DNA from: Hydractinia symbiolongicarpus
Lineage: Eukaryota; Cnidaria; Hydrozoa; Anthoathecata; Hydractiniidae
Direction of reading: 5' to 3'
NCBI RefSeq assembly: GCF_029227915.1
Contig: NC_079879.1
Coordinates: 15,812,001-15,876,000, forward strand
Length of the DNA: 64,000 nt
Position 1 is the stretch's first letter; each line of letters begins with the position of its first letter. Shown in pieces: positions 1-13,000 of the stretch. The translations under genes were made by a program, and so were the position numbers. The notes beneath the pieces were generated by a model. That model was not told the DNA's origin and did not search any database. It was given only the letters and a program-made list of their open reading frames with translations.

Positions 1-1426
1 TCACACGTAAATCACTTGGCTTCACCGGTCTGCGCAGGTTACCATTGGCCTAGTCCTTCAAATCTCAATGTGCTACAACGTCCCAAGTCGTTTTCATTGG
101 CGAAGTTGCCTTAGAACACGCTTTACTACGTGCACAGTCCTATAAAGGCTGTAATATGGCCTTTTGCAGTCTAATAAAGGCCTCACACGTAAATCACGCG
201 GTTTCATTCGCCTGTGCAGGTTACCATTGGACTATTCCTTCCAGTCTCATTGCGCCACAACGTCCCAAGTCGTTTTCATTAGCGCCGTTGCCTTAGAAAG
301 CTCTTAATTACGTGCACAGTCCTATAAAGGCTGTATTATGGCCTTTTGCAGTCTAATGAAGGCCTCACACGTTAATCACGTGGTTCCATTTGCCTGTGCA
401 GGTTACCATTGGACTATTCCTTCCAGTCTCAATCCGCTACAACGTCCCAAGTCGTTTTCATTATCGCCGTTGCCTTACAACACTCTTAACTACCTGCACA
501 GTCCTATAAAGTCTGTAATATGGTGTTTGCAGTCTAATGAAGGCTTCACACGTAAATCACGTGGTTTAACCTGCCTGCGCAGGTTACCTTTGGACTAATA
601 GTTCCAATCCCAATGTGCTACAACGTCCCAAGTCGTTTTCATTAGCGCCGTTGCTTTACAACACTCTTAACTACGTGCACAGGCCTACAAAGGCTGCAAT
701 ATGGCCTTTTGCAGTCTAATAAAGGCCTCACACGTAAATCACGCGGTTCCATTTGCCTGTGCAGGTTACCATTGGTCTATTCCTTCCAGTCTCAATGCGC
801 TACAACGTCCCAAGTCGTTTTCATTATCGCCGTTGCCTTACAACACTCTTAACTACCTGCACAGTCCTATAAAGTCTGTAATATGGTGTTTGCAGTCTAA
901 TAAAGGCTTCACACGTAAATCACGTGGTTTCACCTGCCTGCGCAGGTTACCTTTGGACTAATCGTTCCAATCCCAATGTGCTACAACGTCCCAAGTCGTT
1001 TTCATTAGCGCCGTTGCTTTACAACACTCTTAACTACGTGCACAGGCCTATAAAGGCTGTAATATGGCCTTTTGCAGTCTAATAAAGGCCTCACACGTAA
1101 ATCACGTGGTTTCACCTGTCTGCGCAGGTTACCATTGGCCTAGTCTTCCAGTCTCAATGCGCTGCAACGTCCTATGTCGTTTTCATTAGCGCCGTTGCCT
1201 TAGAACACTCTTAACTACGTGCACAGTCCTATAAAGGCTATATTATGGCCTCTTGCAGTCTAATAAAGGCCTCACACGTTAATCACGTGGTTCCATTTGC
1301 CTGTGCAGGTTACCATTGGACTATTCCTTCCAGTCTCAATGCCCTACAACGTCCCAAGTCGTTTTCATTATCGCCGTTGCCTTACAACACTCTTAACTAC
1401 GTGTACAGTCCTATAAAGGCTGTAAT

Positions 1427-1608
1427 ATGGCCTTTTGCAGTCTAATAAAGGCCTCACACGTAAATCACGCGGTTCCATTCGCCTGTGCAGGTTACCATTG
1501 GCCTAGTCCTTCCAGCCTCAATGCGCTACAACGTCCCAAGTCATTTTCATTAGTGCCGTTGCCTTACAACACTCTTAACTTCGTGCACAGTCCTATAAAG
1601 TCTGTAAT
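1427..1608 (+). repeat. Representative 182-bp satellite monomer
   Basis: Chosen as a type unit because it runs from one ATGGCC to the next ATGG (182 bp). The start is arbitrary, as in any tandem array. Monomers vary mainly at four places. The first is after AAATCACG (TGGTTTCACC, TGGTTCCATT, TGGCTTCACC or CGGTTCCATT). The second is around the ATTGG block (CCATTGGACTATTCC, CCATTGGTCTATTCC, CCATTGGCCTAGTCC, CTTTGGACTAATCG or CCAGTGGACTAGTCC). The third is after TTTTCATT (AGCGCC, ATCGCC, AGTGCC or GGCGAAG). The fourth is near the end (CTACGTGCACAG, CTACCTGCACAG, CTTCGTGCACAG, and AGTCC versus AGGCC). These combine almost freely, so monomers look like mosaics. Confidence 0.95.
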
Positions 1609-1789
1609 ATGGTGTTTGCAGTCTAATAAAGGCCTCACACGTTAATCACGTGGTTCCATTTGCCTGTGCAGGTTACCATTGCTCTATTCATTCCAGTCTC
1701 AATGCGCTACAACGTCCCAAGTCGTTTTCATTATCGCCGTTGCCTTACAACACTCTTAACTACCTGCACAGTCCTATAAAGTCTGTAAT
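1609..1789 (+). repeat. Representative 181-bp monomer variant (one base shorter at GGTGTTTGCAG)
   Basis: This monomer starts ATGGTGTTTGCAG where the common type has ATGGCCTTTTGCAG, so it is one base shorter. The variant is frequent (for example at 520, 883, 2699, 14509, 31639 and 60350). It is usually preceded by TATAAAGTCTGTAAT rather than TATAAAGGCTGTAAT, so the two changes travel together as a haplotype. The missing base shifts the reading phase and lets the open frame run on into the next monomer, which explains why some spurious open frames have 86 codons instead of 66. Confidence 0.93.
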
Positions 1790-2504
1790 ATGGTGTTTGC
1801 AGTCTAATAAAGGCTTCACACCTAAATCACGTGGTTTCACCTGCCTGCGCAGGTTACCTTTGGACTAATCGTTCCAGTCTCAATGTGCTACAACGTCCCA
1901 GGTCGTTTTCATTAGCGCCGTTGCTTTACAACACTCTTAACTACGTGCACAGGCCTATAAAGGCTGTAATATGGCCTTTTGCAGTCTAATAAAGGCCTCA
2001 CACGTAAATCACGTGGTTTCACCTGTCTGCGCAGGTTACCATTGGCCTAGTCCTTCCAGTCTCAATGCGCTGCAACGTCCCAAGTCGTTTTCATTAGCGC
2101 CGTTGCCTTAGAACACTCTTAACTACGTGCACAGTCCTATAAAGGCTATATTATGGCCTTTTGCAGTCTAAAAAAGGCCTCACACGTTAATCACGTGGTT
2201 CTATTTGCCTGTGCAGGTTACCATTGGTCTATTCCTTCCAGTCTCAATGCGCTACAACGTCCCAAGTCGTTTTCATTATCGCCGTTGCCTTACAACACTC
2301 TTAACTACCTGCACAGTCCTATAAAGGCTGTAATATGGCCTTTTGTAGTCTAATAAAGGCCTCACACGTAAATCACGCGGTTCCATTCGCCTGTGCAGGT
2401 TACCATTGGCCTAGTCCTTCCAGCCTCAATGCGCTACAACGTCCCAAGTCGTTTTCATTATCGCCGTTGCCTTACAACACTCTTAACTACCTGCACAGTC
2501 CTAT

Positions 2505-2543
2505 AAAGGCTGTAATATGGCCTTTTGCAGTCTAATAAAGGCC
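2505..2543. repeat. Conserved competing inverted repeat inside the monomer
   Basis: Three short complementary arms lie in a row: AAAGGC (2505-2510), GGCCTTT (2519-2525) and AAAGGCC (2537-2543). The middle arm can pair with the left arm (6 bp, 9-base loop) or the right arm (7 bp, 11-base loop). The outer arms also form a direct repeat ATAAAGGC with a 32-bp period. The arrangement recurs in most monomers of the window, though variants carrying AAAGTC or ATAGCC weaken the left or middle arm. The stems are short and the function is unknown; conservation may simply follow from array homogenisation. Confidence 0.6.
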
Positions 2544-2555
2544 TCACACGTAAAT

Positions 2556-2561
2556 CACGTG
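2556..2561. other. CACGTG palindrome present in most monomers
   Basis: The 6-bp palindrome CACGTG sits in AAATCACGTGGTT and recurs at the same monomer position across most of the array. A minority carry CACGCG, CACATG, CACTTG or CACGTA instead. CACGTG is the core of E-box/G-box sites bound by bHLH and bZIP factors in eukaryotes. Here it is only a sequence match, with no evidence of binding. At hundreds of copies the array could in principle titrate such a factor. Confidence 0.5.
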
Positions 2562-2905
2562 GTTCCATTTGCCTGTGCAGGTTACCATTGGACTATTCCT
2601 TCCAGCCTCAATGCGCTACAACGTCCCAAGTCGTTTTCATTATCGCCGTTGCCTTACAACACTCTTAACTACCTGCACAGTCCTATAAAGTCTGTAATAT
2701 GGTGTTTGCAGTCTAATAAAGGCTTCACATGTAAATCACGTGGTTTCACCTGCCTGCGCAGGTTACCTTTGGACTAATCGTTCCAATCCCAATGTGCTAC
2801 AACGTCCCAAGTTGTTTTCATTAGCGCCGTTGCTTTACAACACTCTTAACTCCTGCACAGTCCTATAAAGGCTGTAATATGGCCTTTTGCAGTCTAATAA
2901 AGTCC

Positions 2906-5520
2906 TCACACGTAAATCACGTGGCTTCACCGGTCTGCGCAGGTTACCATTGGCCTAGTCCTTCAAATCTCAATGTGCTACAACGTCCCAAGTCGTTTTC
3001 ATTGGCGAAGTTGCCTTAGAACACGCTTTACTACGTGCACAGTCCTATAAAGGCTGTAATATGGCCTTTTGCAGTCTTATAAAGGCCTCACACGTAAATC
3101 ACGCGGTTTCATTCGCCTGTGCAGGTTACCATTGGACTATTCCTTCCAGTCTCATTGCGCCACAACGTCCCAAGTCGTTTTCATTAGCGCCGTTGCCTTA
3201 GAAAGCTCTTAATTACGTGCACAGTCCTATAAAGGCTGTATTATGGCCTTTTGCAGTCTAATGAAGGCCTCACACGTTAATCACGTGGTTCCATTTGCCT
3301 GTGCAGGTTACCATTGGACTTTTCCTTCCAGTCTCAATCCGCTACAACGTCCCAAGTCGTTTTCATTATCGCCGTTGCCTTACAACACTCTTAACTACCT
3401 GCACAGTCCTATAAAGTCTGTAATATGGTGTTTGCAGTCTAATGAAGGCTTCACACGTAAATCACGTGGTTTCACCTGCCTGCGCAGGTTACCTTTGGAC
3501 TAATAGTTCCAATCCCAATGTGCTACAACGTCCCAAGTCGTTTTCATTAGCGCCGTTGCTTTACAACACTCTTAACTACGTGCACAGGCCTACAAAGGCT
3601 GCAATATGGCCTTTTGCAGTCTAATAAAGGCCTCACACGTAAATCACGCGGTTCCATTTGCCTGTGCAGGTTACCATTGGTCTATTCCTTCCAGTCTCAA
3701 TGCGCTACAACGTCCCAAGTCGTTTTCATTATCGCCGTTGCCTTACAACACTCTTAACTACCTGCACAGTCCTATAAAGTCTGTAATATGGTGTTTGCAG
3801 TCTAATAAAGGCTTCACACGTAAATCACGTGGTTTCACCAGCCTGCGCAGGTTACCTTTGGACTAATCGTTCCAATCCCAATGTGCTACAACGTCCCAAG
3901 TCGTTTTCATTAGCGCCGTTGCTTTACAACACTCTTAACTACGTGCACAGGCCTATAAAGGCTGTAATATGGCCTTTTGCAGTCTAATAAAGGCCTCACA
4001 CGTAAATCACGTGGTTTCACCTGTCTCCGCAGGTTACCATTGGCCTAGTCTTCCAGTCTCAATGCGCTGCAACGTCCTATGTCGTTTTCATTAGCGCCGT
4101 TGCCTTAGAACACTCTTAACTACGTGCACAGTCCTATAAAGGCTATATTATGGCCTCTTGCAGTCTAATAAAGGCCTCACACGTTAATCACGTGGTTCCA
4201 TTTGCCTGTGCAGGTTACCATTGGACTATTCCTTCCAGTCTCAATGCCCTACAACGTCCCAAGTCGTTTTCATTATCGCCGTTGCCTTACAACACTCTTA
4301 ACTACCTGCACAGTCCTATAAAGGCTGTAATATGGCCTTTTGCAGTCTAATAAAGTCCTCACACGTAAATCACGTGGCTTCACCGGTCTGTGCAGGTTAC
4401 CATTGGCCTAGTCCTTCAAATCTCAATGTGCTACAACGTCCCAAGTCGTTTTCATTGGTGAAGTTGCCTTAGAACACTCTTTACTACGTGCACAGTCCTA
4501 TAAAGGCTGTAATATGGCCTTTTGCAGTCTAATAAAGGCCTCACACGTAAATCACGCGGTTCCATTCGCCTGTGCAGGTTACCATTGGACTATTCCTTCC
4601 AGTCTCATTGCGCCACAACGTCCCAAGTCGTTTTCATTAGCGCCGTTGCCTTAAAACACTCTTAACTACGTGTACAGTCCTATAAAGGCTGTAATATGGC
4701 CTTTTGCAGTCTAATAAAGGCCTCACACGTAAATCACGCGGTTCCATTCGCCTGTGCAGGTTACTATTGGCCTAGTTCTTCCAGCCTCAATGCGCTACAA
4801 CGTCCCAAGTCATTTTCATTAGTGCCGTTGCCTTACAACACTCTTAACTTCGTGCACAGTCCTATAAAGTCTGTAATATGGTGTTTGCAGTCTAATAAAG
4901 GCCTCACACGTTAATCACGTGGTTCCATTTGCCTGTGCAGGTTACCATTGGTCTATTCATTCCAGTCTCAATGCGCTACAACGTCCCAAGTCGTTTTCAT
5001 TATCGCCGTTGCCTTACAACACTCTTAACTACCTGCACAGTCCTATAAAGTCTGTAATATGGTGTTTGCAGTCTAATAAAGGCTTCACACGTAAATCACG
5101 TGGTTTCACCTGCCTGCGCAGGTTACCTTTGGACTAATCGTTCCAATCCCAATGTGCTACAACGTCCCAAGTCGTTTTCATTAGCGCCGTTGCTTTACAA
5201 CACTCTTAACTACGTGCACAGGCCTATAAAGGCTGTAATATGGCCTTTTGCAGTCTAATAAAGGCCTCACACATAAATCACGTGGTTTCACCTGTCTGCG
5301 CAGGTTACCATTGGCCTAGTCCTTCCAGTCTCAATGCGCTGCAACGTCCCAAGTCGTTTTCATTAGCGCCGTTGCCTTAGAACACTCTTAACTACGTGCA
5401 CAGTCCTATAAAGGCTATATTATGGCCTCTTGCAGTCTAATAAAGGCCTCACACGTTAATCACGTGGTTCCATTTGCCTGTGCAGGTTACCATTGGACTA
5501 TTCCTTCCAGTCTCAATGCC
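2906..5520. repeat. Older internal duplication nested in the 6.9-kb unit
   Basis: Monomers at about 1-1,430 correspond to 2,906-4,335 at an offset of 2,905 bp. Examples are the CACGCGGTTTCATTCG monomer at 195 and 3100, and the ATGAAGGCC-bearing monomers at 355 and 3260. Beyond that the offset becomes 3,269 bp (1,427 to 4,696; 1,650 to 4,919), because two extra monomers lie at about 4,332-4,695. The two halves differ at clearly more sites than the 6,904-bp copies, so this event is older. The same arrangement is repeated in copy 2 at +6,904. Confidence 0.85.
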
Positions 5521-7058
5521 CTACAACGTCCCAAGTCGTTTTCATTATCGCCGTTGCCTTACAACACTCTTAACTACCTGCACAGTCCTATAAAGGCTGT
5601 AATATGGCCTTGTGCAGTCTAATAAAGTCCTCACCCGTAAATCAAGCGGTTCCATTCGCCTGTGCAGGTTACCATTGGACTATTCCTTCCAGTCTCATTG
5701 CGCCACAACGTCCCAAGTCGTTTTCATTAGCGCCGTTGCCTTAGAACACTCTTAACTACGTGCACAGTCCTATAAAGGCTGTAATATGGCCTTTTGCAGT
5801 CTAATAAAGGCCTCACACGTAAATCACGTGGTTCCATTTGCCTGTGCAGGTTACCATTGGACTATTCCTTCCAGTCTCAATGCGCTGCAACGTCCCAAGT
5901 CGTTTTCATTGGCAAAGTTGCCTTAGAACACTCTTAAGTACGTGCAAAGTCCTATAAAGTCTGTATTATAGCCTTTTGCAGTCTAATAAAGGCTTCACAC
6001 GTAAATCACGTGGTTTCACCTGCCTGCGCAGGTTACCTTTGGACTAATCGTTCCAGTCTCAATGTGCTACAACGTCCCAGGTCGTTTTCATTAGCGCCGT
6101 TGCTTTACAACACTGTTAACTACGTGCACAGGCCTATAAAGGCTGTAATATGGCCTTTTGCAGTCTAATAAAGGCCTCACACGTAAATCACGTGGTTTCA
6201 CCTGTCTGCGCAGGTTACCATTGGCCTAGTCCTTCCAGTCTCAATGCGCTGCAACGTCCCAAGTCGTTTTCATTAGCGTCGTTGCCTTAGAACACTCTTA
6301 ACTACGTGCACAGTCCTATAAAGGCTGTGTTATGGCCTTTTGCAGTCTAATAAAGGCCTCACACGTTAAACACGTGGTTCCATTTGCCTGTGCAGGTTAC
6401 CTTTGGTCTATTCCTTCCAGTCTCAATGCGCTACAACGTCCCAAGTCGTTTTGATTATCGCCGTTGCCTTACAACACTCTTAAATACCTGCACAGTCCTA
6501 TAAAGGCTGTAATATGGCCTTTTGGAGTCTAATAAAGGCCTCACACGTAAATCACGTGGTTCCATTTGCCTGTGCAGGTTACCATTGGACTATTCCTTCC
6601 AGCCTCAATGCGCTACAACGTCCCAAGTCGTTTTCATTAGCGCCGTTGCCTTAGAACACTCTTAACTACGTGCACAGTCCTATAAAGGCTGTATTATGGC
6701 CTTTTGCAGTCTAATGAAGTCCTCACACGTAAATCACGTGGTTTCCCCTGCCTGCGCAGGTTACCTTTGGACTAATCGTTCCAGTCTCAATGTGCTACAA
6801 CGACCCAGGTCGTTTTCATTAGCGCCGTTGCTTTACAACACTCTTAACTACGCGCACAGGCCTATAAAGGCTGTAATATGGCCTTTTGCAGTCTAATAAT
6901 GGCCTCACACGTAAATCACGTGGTTTCACCTGTCTGCGCAGGTTACCATTGGCCTAGTCCTTCCAGTCTCAATGCGCTGGAACGTCCCAAGTCGTTTTCA
7001 TTAGCGTCGTTGCCTTAGAACACTCTTAACTACGTGCACAGTCCTATAAAGGCTGTGT

Positions 7059-10000
7059 TATGGCCTTTTGCAGTCTAATAAAGGCCTCACACGTAAATCA
7101 CGCGGTTTCATTCGCCTGTGCAGGTTACCATTGGACTATTCCTTCCAGTCTCATTGCGCCACAACGTCCCAAGTCGTTTTCATTAGCGCCGTTGCCTTAG
7201 AAAGCTCTTAATTACGTGCACAGTCCTATAAAGGCTGTATTATGGCCTTTTGCAGTCTAATGAAGGCCTCACACGTTAATCACGTGGTTCCATTTGCCTG
7301 TGCAGGTTACCATTGGACTATTCCTTCCAGTCTCAATCCGCTACAACGTCCCAAGTCGTTTTCATTATCGCCGTTGCCTTACAACACTCTTAACTACCTG
7401 CACAGTCCTATAAAGTCTGTAATATGGTGTTTGCAGTCTAATGAAGGCTTCACACGTAAATCACGTGGTTTAACCTGCCTGCGCAGGTTACCTTTGGACT
7501 AATAGTTCCAATCCCAATGTGCTACAACGTCCCAAGTCGTTTTCATTAGCGCCGTTGCTTTACAACACTCTTAACTACGTGCACAGGCCTACAAAGGCTG
7601 CAATATGGCCTTTTGCAGTCTAATAAAGGCCTCACACGTAAATCACGCGGTTCCATTTGCCTGTGCAGGTTACCATTGGTCTATTCCTTCCAGTCTCAAT
7701 GCGCTACAACGTCCCAAGTCGTTTTCATTATCGCCGTTGCCTTACAACACTCTTAACTACCTGCACAGTCCTATAAAGTCTGTAATATGGTGTTTGCAGT
7801 CTAATAAAGGCTTCACACGTAAATCACGTGGTTTCACCTGCCTGCGCAGGTTACCTTTGGACTAATCGTTCCAATCCCAATGTGCTACAACGTCCCAAGT
7901 TGTTTTCATTAGCGCCGTTGCTTTACAACACTCTTAACTACGTGCACAGGCCTATAAAGGCTGTAATATGGCCTTTTGCAGTCTAATAAAGGCCTCACAC
8001 GTAAATCACGTGGTTTCACCTGTCTGCGCAGGTTACCATTGGCCTAGTCTTCCAGTCTCAATGCGCTGCAACGTCCTATGTCGTTTTCATTAGCGCCGTT
8101 GCCTTAGAACACTCTTAACTACGTGCACAGTCCTATAAAGGCTATATTATGGCCTCTTGCAGTCTAATAAAGGCCTCACACGTTAATCACGTGGTTCCAT
8201 TTGCCTGTGCAGGTTACCATTGGACTATTCCTTCCAGTCTCAATGCCCTACAACGTCCCAAGTCGTTTTCATTATCGCCGTTGCCTTACAACACTCTTAA
8301 CTACGTGTACAGTCCTATAAAGGCTGTAATATGGCCTTTTGCAGTCTAATAAAGGCCTCACACGTAAATCACGCGGTTCCATTCGCCTGTGCAGGTTACC
8401 ATTGGCCTAGTCCTTCCAGCCTCAATGCGCTACAACGTCCCAAGTCATTTTCATTAGTGCCGTTGCCTTACAACACTCTTAACTTCGTGCACAGTCCTAT
8501 AAAGTCTGTAATATGGTGTTTGCAGTCTAATAAAGGCCTCACACGTTAATCACGTGGTTCCATTTGCCTGTGCAGGTTACCATTGCTCTATTCATTCCAG
8601 TCTCAATGCGCTACAACGTCCCAAGTCGTTTTCATTATCGCCGTTGCCTTACAACACTCTTAACTACCTGCACAGTCCTATAAAGTCTGTAATATGGTGT
8701 TTGCAGTCTAATAAAGGCTTCACACGTAAATCACGTGGTTTCACCTGTCTGCGCAGGTTACCTTTGGACTAATCGTTCCAGTCTCAATGTGCTACAACGT
8801 CCCAGGTCGTTTTCATTAGCGCCGTTGCTTTACAACACTCTTAACTACGTGCACAGGCCTATAAAGGCTGTAATATGGCCTTTTGCAGTCTAATAAAGGC
8901 CTCACACGTAAATCACGTGGTTTCACCTGTCTGCGCAGGTTACCATTGGCCTAGTCCTTCCAGTCTCAATGCGCTGCAACGTCCCAAGTCGTTTTCATTA
9001 GCGCCGTTGCCTTAGAACACTCTTAACTACGTGCACAGTCCTATAAAGGCTATATTATGGCCTTTTGCAGTCTAAAAAAGGCCTCACACGTTAATCACGT
9101 GGTTCTATTTGCCTGTGCAGGTTACCATTGGTCTATTCCTTCCAGTCTCAATGCGCTACAACGTCCCAAGTCGTTTTCATTATCGCCGTTGCCTTACAAC
9201 ACTCTTAACTACCTGCACAGTCCTATAAAGGCTGTAATATGGCCTTTTGTAGTCTAATAAAGGCCTCACACGTAAATCACGCGGTTCCATTCGCCTGTGC
9301 AGGTTACCATTGGCCTAGTCCTTCCAGCCTCAATGCACTACAACGTCCCAAGTCGTTTTCATTATCGCCGTTGCCTTACAACACTCTTAACTACCTGCAC
9401 AGTCCTATAAAGGCTGTAATATGGCCTTTTGCAGTCTAATAAAGGCCTCACACGTAAATCACGTGGTTCCATTTGCCTGTGCAGGTTACCATTGGACTAT
9501 TCCTTCCAGCCTCAATGCGCTACAACGTCCCAAGTCGTTTTCATTATCGCCGTTGCCTTACAACACTCTTAACTACCTGCACAGTCCTATAAAGTCTGTA
9601 ATATGGTGTTTGCAGTCTAATAAAGGCTTCACATGTAAATCACGTGGTTTCACCTGCCTGCGCAGGTTACCTTTGGACTAATCGTTCCAATCCCAATGTG
9701 CTACAACGTCCCAAGTTGTTTTCATTAGCGCCGTTGCTTTACAACACTCTTAACTCCTGCACAGTCCTATAAAGGCTGTAATATGGCCTTTTGCAGTCTA
9801 ATAAAGTCCTCACACGTAAATCACGTGGCTTCACCGGTCTGCGCAGGTTACCATTGGCCTAGTCCTTCAAATCTCAATGTGCTACAACGTCCCAAGTCGT
9901 TTTCATTGGCGAAGTTGCCTTAGAACACGCTTTACTACGTGCACAGTCCTATAAAGGCTGTAATATGGCCTTTTGCAGTCTTATAAAGGCCTCACACGTA

Positions 10001-13000
10001 AATCACGCGGTTTCATTCGCCTGTGCAGGTTACCATTGGACTATTCCTTCCAGTCTCATTGCGCCACAACGTCCCAAGTCGTTTTCATTAGCGCCGTTGC
10101 CTTAGAAAGCTCTTAATTACGTGCACAGTCCTATAAAGGCTGTATTATGGCCTTTTGCAGTCTAATGAAGGCCTCACACGTTAATCACGTGGTTCCATTT
10201 GCCTGTGCAGGTTACCATTGGACTTTTCCTTCCAGTCTCAATCCGCTACAACGTCCCAAGTCGTTTTCATTATCGCCGTTGCCTTACAACACTCTTAACT
10301 ACCTGCACAGTCCTATAAAGTCTGTAATATGGTGTTTGCAGTCTAATGAAGGCTTCACACGTAAATCACGTGGTTTCACCTGCCTGCGCAGGTTACCTTT
10401 GGACTAATAGTTCCAATCCCAATGTGCTACAACGTCCCAAGTCGTTTTCATTAGCGCCGTTGCTTTACAACACTCTTAACTACGTGCACAGGCCTACAAA
10501 GGCTGCAATATGGCCTTTTGCAGTCTAATAAAGGCCTCACACGTAAATCACGCGGTTCCATTTGCCTGTGCAGGTTACCATTGGTCTATTCCTTCCAGTC
10601 TCAATGCGCTACAACGTCCCAAGTCGTTTTCATTATCGCCGTTGCCTTACAACACTCTTAACTACCTGCACAGTCCTATAAAGTCTGTAATATGGTGTTT
10701 GCAGTCTAATAAAGGCTTCACACGTAAATCACGTGGTTTCACCAGCCTGCGCAGGTTACCTTTGGACTAATCGTTCCAATCCCAATGTGCTACAACGTCC
10801 CAAGTCGTTTTCATTAGCGCCGTTGCTTTACAACACTCTTAACTACGTGCACAGGCCTATAAAGGCTGTAATATGGCCTTTTGCAGTCTAATAAAGGCCT
10901 CACACGTAAATCACGTGGTTTCACCTGTCTCCGCAGGTTACCATTGGCCTAGTCTTCCAGTCTCAATGCGCTGCAACGTCCTATGTCGTTTTCATTAGCG
11001 CCGTTGCCTTAGAACACTCTTAACTACGTGCACAGTCCTATAAAGGCTATATTATGGCCTCTTGCAGTCTAATAAAGGCCTCACACGTTAATCACGTGGT
11101 TCCATTTGCCTGTGCAGGTTACCATTGGACTATTCCTTCCAGTCTCAATGCCCTACAACGTCCCAAGTCGTTTTCATTATCGCCGTTGCCTTACAACACT
11201 CTTAACTACCTGCACAGTCCTATAAAGGCTGTAATATGGCCTTTTGCAGTCTAATAAAGTCCTCACACGTAAATCACGTGGCTTCACCGGTCTGTGCAGG
11301 TTACCATTGGCCTAGTCCTTCAAATCTCAATGTGCTACAACGTCCCAAGTCGTTTTCATTGGTGAAGTTGCCTTAGAACACTCTTTACTACGTGCACAGT
11401 CCTATAAAGGCTGTAATATGGCCTTTTGCAGTCTAATAAAGGCCTCACACGTAAATCACGCGGTTCCATTCGCCTGTGCAGGTTACCATTGGACTATTCC
11501 TTCCAGTCTCATTGCGCCACAACGTCCCAAGTCGTTTTCATTAGCGCCGTTGCCTTAAAACACTCTTAACTACGTGTACAGTCCTATAAAGGCTGTAATA
11601 TGGCCTTTTGCAGTCTAATAAAGGCCTCACACGTAAATCACGCGGTTCCATTCGCCTGTGCAGGTTACTATTGGCCTAGTTCTTCCAGCCTCAATGCGCT
11701 ACAACGTCCCAAGTCATTTTCATTAGTGCCGTTGCCTTACAACACTCTTAACTTCGTGCACAGTCCTATAAAGTCTGTAATATGGTGTTTGCAGTCTAAT
11801 AAAGGCCTCACACGTTAATCACGTGGTTCCATTTGCCTGTGCAGGTTACCATTGGTCTATTCATTCCAGTCTCAATGCGCTACAACGTCCCAAGTCGTTT
11901 TCATTATCGCCGTTGCCTTACAACACTCTTAACTACCTGCACAGTCCTATAAAGTCTGTAATATGGTGTTTGCAGTCTAATAAAGGCTTCACACGTAAAT
12001 CACGTGGTTTCACCTGCCTGCGCAGGTTACCTTTGGACTAATCGTTCCAATCCCAATGTGCTACAACGTCCCAAGTCGTTTTCATTAGCGCCGTTGCTTT
12101 ACAACACTCTTAACTACGTGCACAGGCCTATAAAGGCTGTAATATGGCCTTTTGCAGTCTAATAAAGGCCTCACACATAAATCACGTGGTTTCACCTGTC
12201 TGCGCAGGTTACCATTGGCCTAGTCCTTCCAGTCTCAATGCGCTGCAACGTCCCAAGTCGTTTTCATTAGCGCCGTTGCCTTAGAACACTCTTAACTACG
12301 TGCACAGTCCTATAAAGGCTATATTATGGCCTCTTGCAGTCTAATAAAGGCCTCACACGTTAATCACGTGGTTCCATTTGCCTGTGCAGGTTACCATTGG
12401 ACTATTCCTTCCAGTCTCAATGCCCTACAACGTCCCAAGTCGTTTTCATTATCGCCGTTGCCTTACAACACTCTTAACTACCTGCACAGTCCTATAAAGG
12501 CTGTAATATGGCCTTGTGCAGTCTAATAAAGTCCTCACCCGTAAATCAAGCGGTTCCATTCGCCTGTGCAGGTTACCATTGGACTATTCCTTCCAGTCTC
12601 ATTGCGCCACAACGTCCCAAGTCGTTTTCATTAGCGCCGTTGCCTTAGAACACTCTTAACTACGTGCACAGTCCTATAAAGGCTGTAATATGGCCTTTTG
12701 CAGTCTAATAAAGGCCTCACACGTAAATCACGTGGTTCCATTTGCCTGTGCAGGTTACCATTGGACTATTCCTTCCAGTCTCAATGCGCTGCAACGTCCC
12801 AAGTCGTTTTCATTGGCAAAGTTGCCTTAGAACACTCTTAAGTACGTGCAAAGTCCTATAAAGTCTGTATTATAGCCTTTTGCAGTCTAATAAAGGCTTC
12901 ACACGTAAATCACGTGGTTTCACCTGCCTGCGCAGGTTACCTTTGGACTAATCGTTCCAGTCTCAATGTGCTACAACGTCCCAGGTCGTTTTCATTAGCG

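Larger units (their letters stand above)
155..7058. repeat. 6,904-bp higher-order repeat, copy 1 (38 monomers)
   Basis: From base 155 onward the sequence repeats at an offset of exactly 6,904 bp through base 13,998 (about 2.005 copies) with no indel. Rare marks are shared at the offset: GGTTTAACCTGC (566), GACTTTTCC (3317), GTCTCCGCAGG (4023), CACCCGTAAATCAAGCGG (5632) and GTTAAACACG (6364). Four substitutions were found by eye (997, 1822, 1844 and 2433). Bases 1-154 belong to a different monomer and do not match 6905-7058 beyond general satellite similarity. The unit is unusually long for a higher-order repeat and indicates a very recent segmental duplication, or an assembly artefact. Confidence 0.93.

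Noticed and set aside
1-154. Non-satellite flank at the left edge
   Set aside because: Although outside the 6,904-bp periodicity, it is an ordinary monomer of the GGCTTCACCGGTCTGCGC class, related to 2,906-3,060.
2500-2540. TATAAAG as a TATA box and AATAAA as a polyadenylation signal in each monomer
   Set aside because: Short AT-rich matches expected by chance. They are repeated only because the monomer is, and nothing transcribable with a coding function follows.
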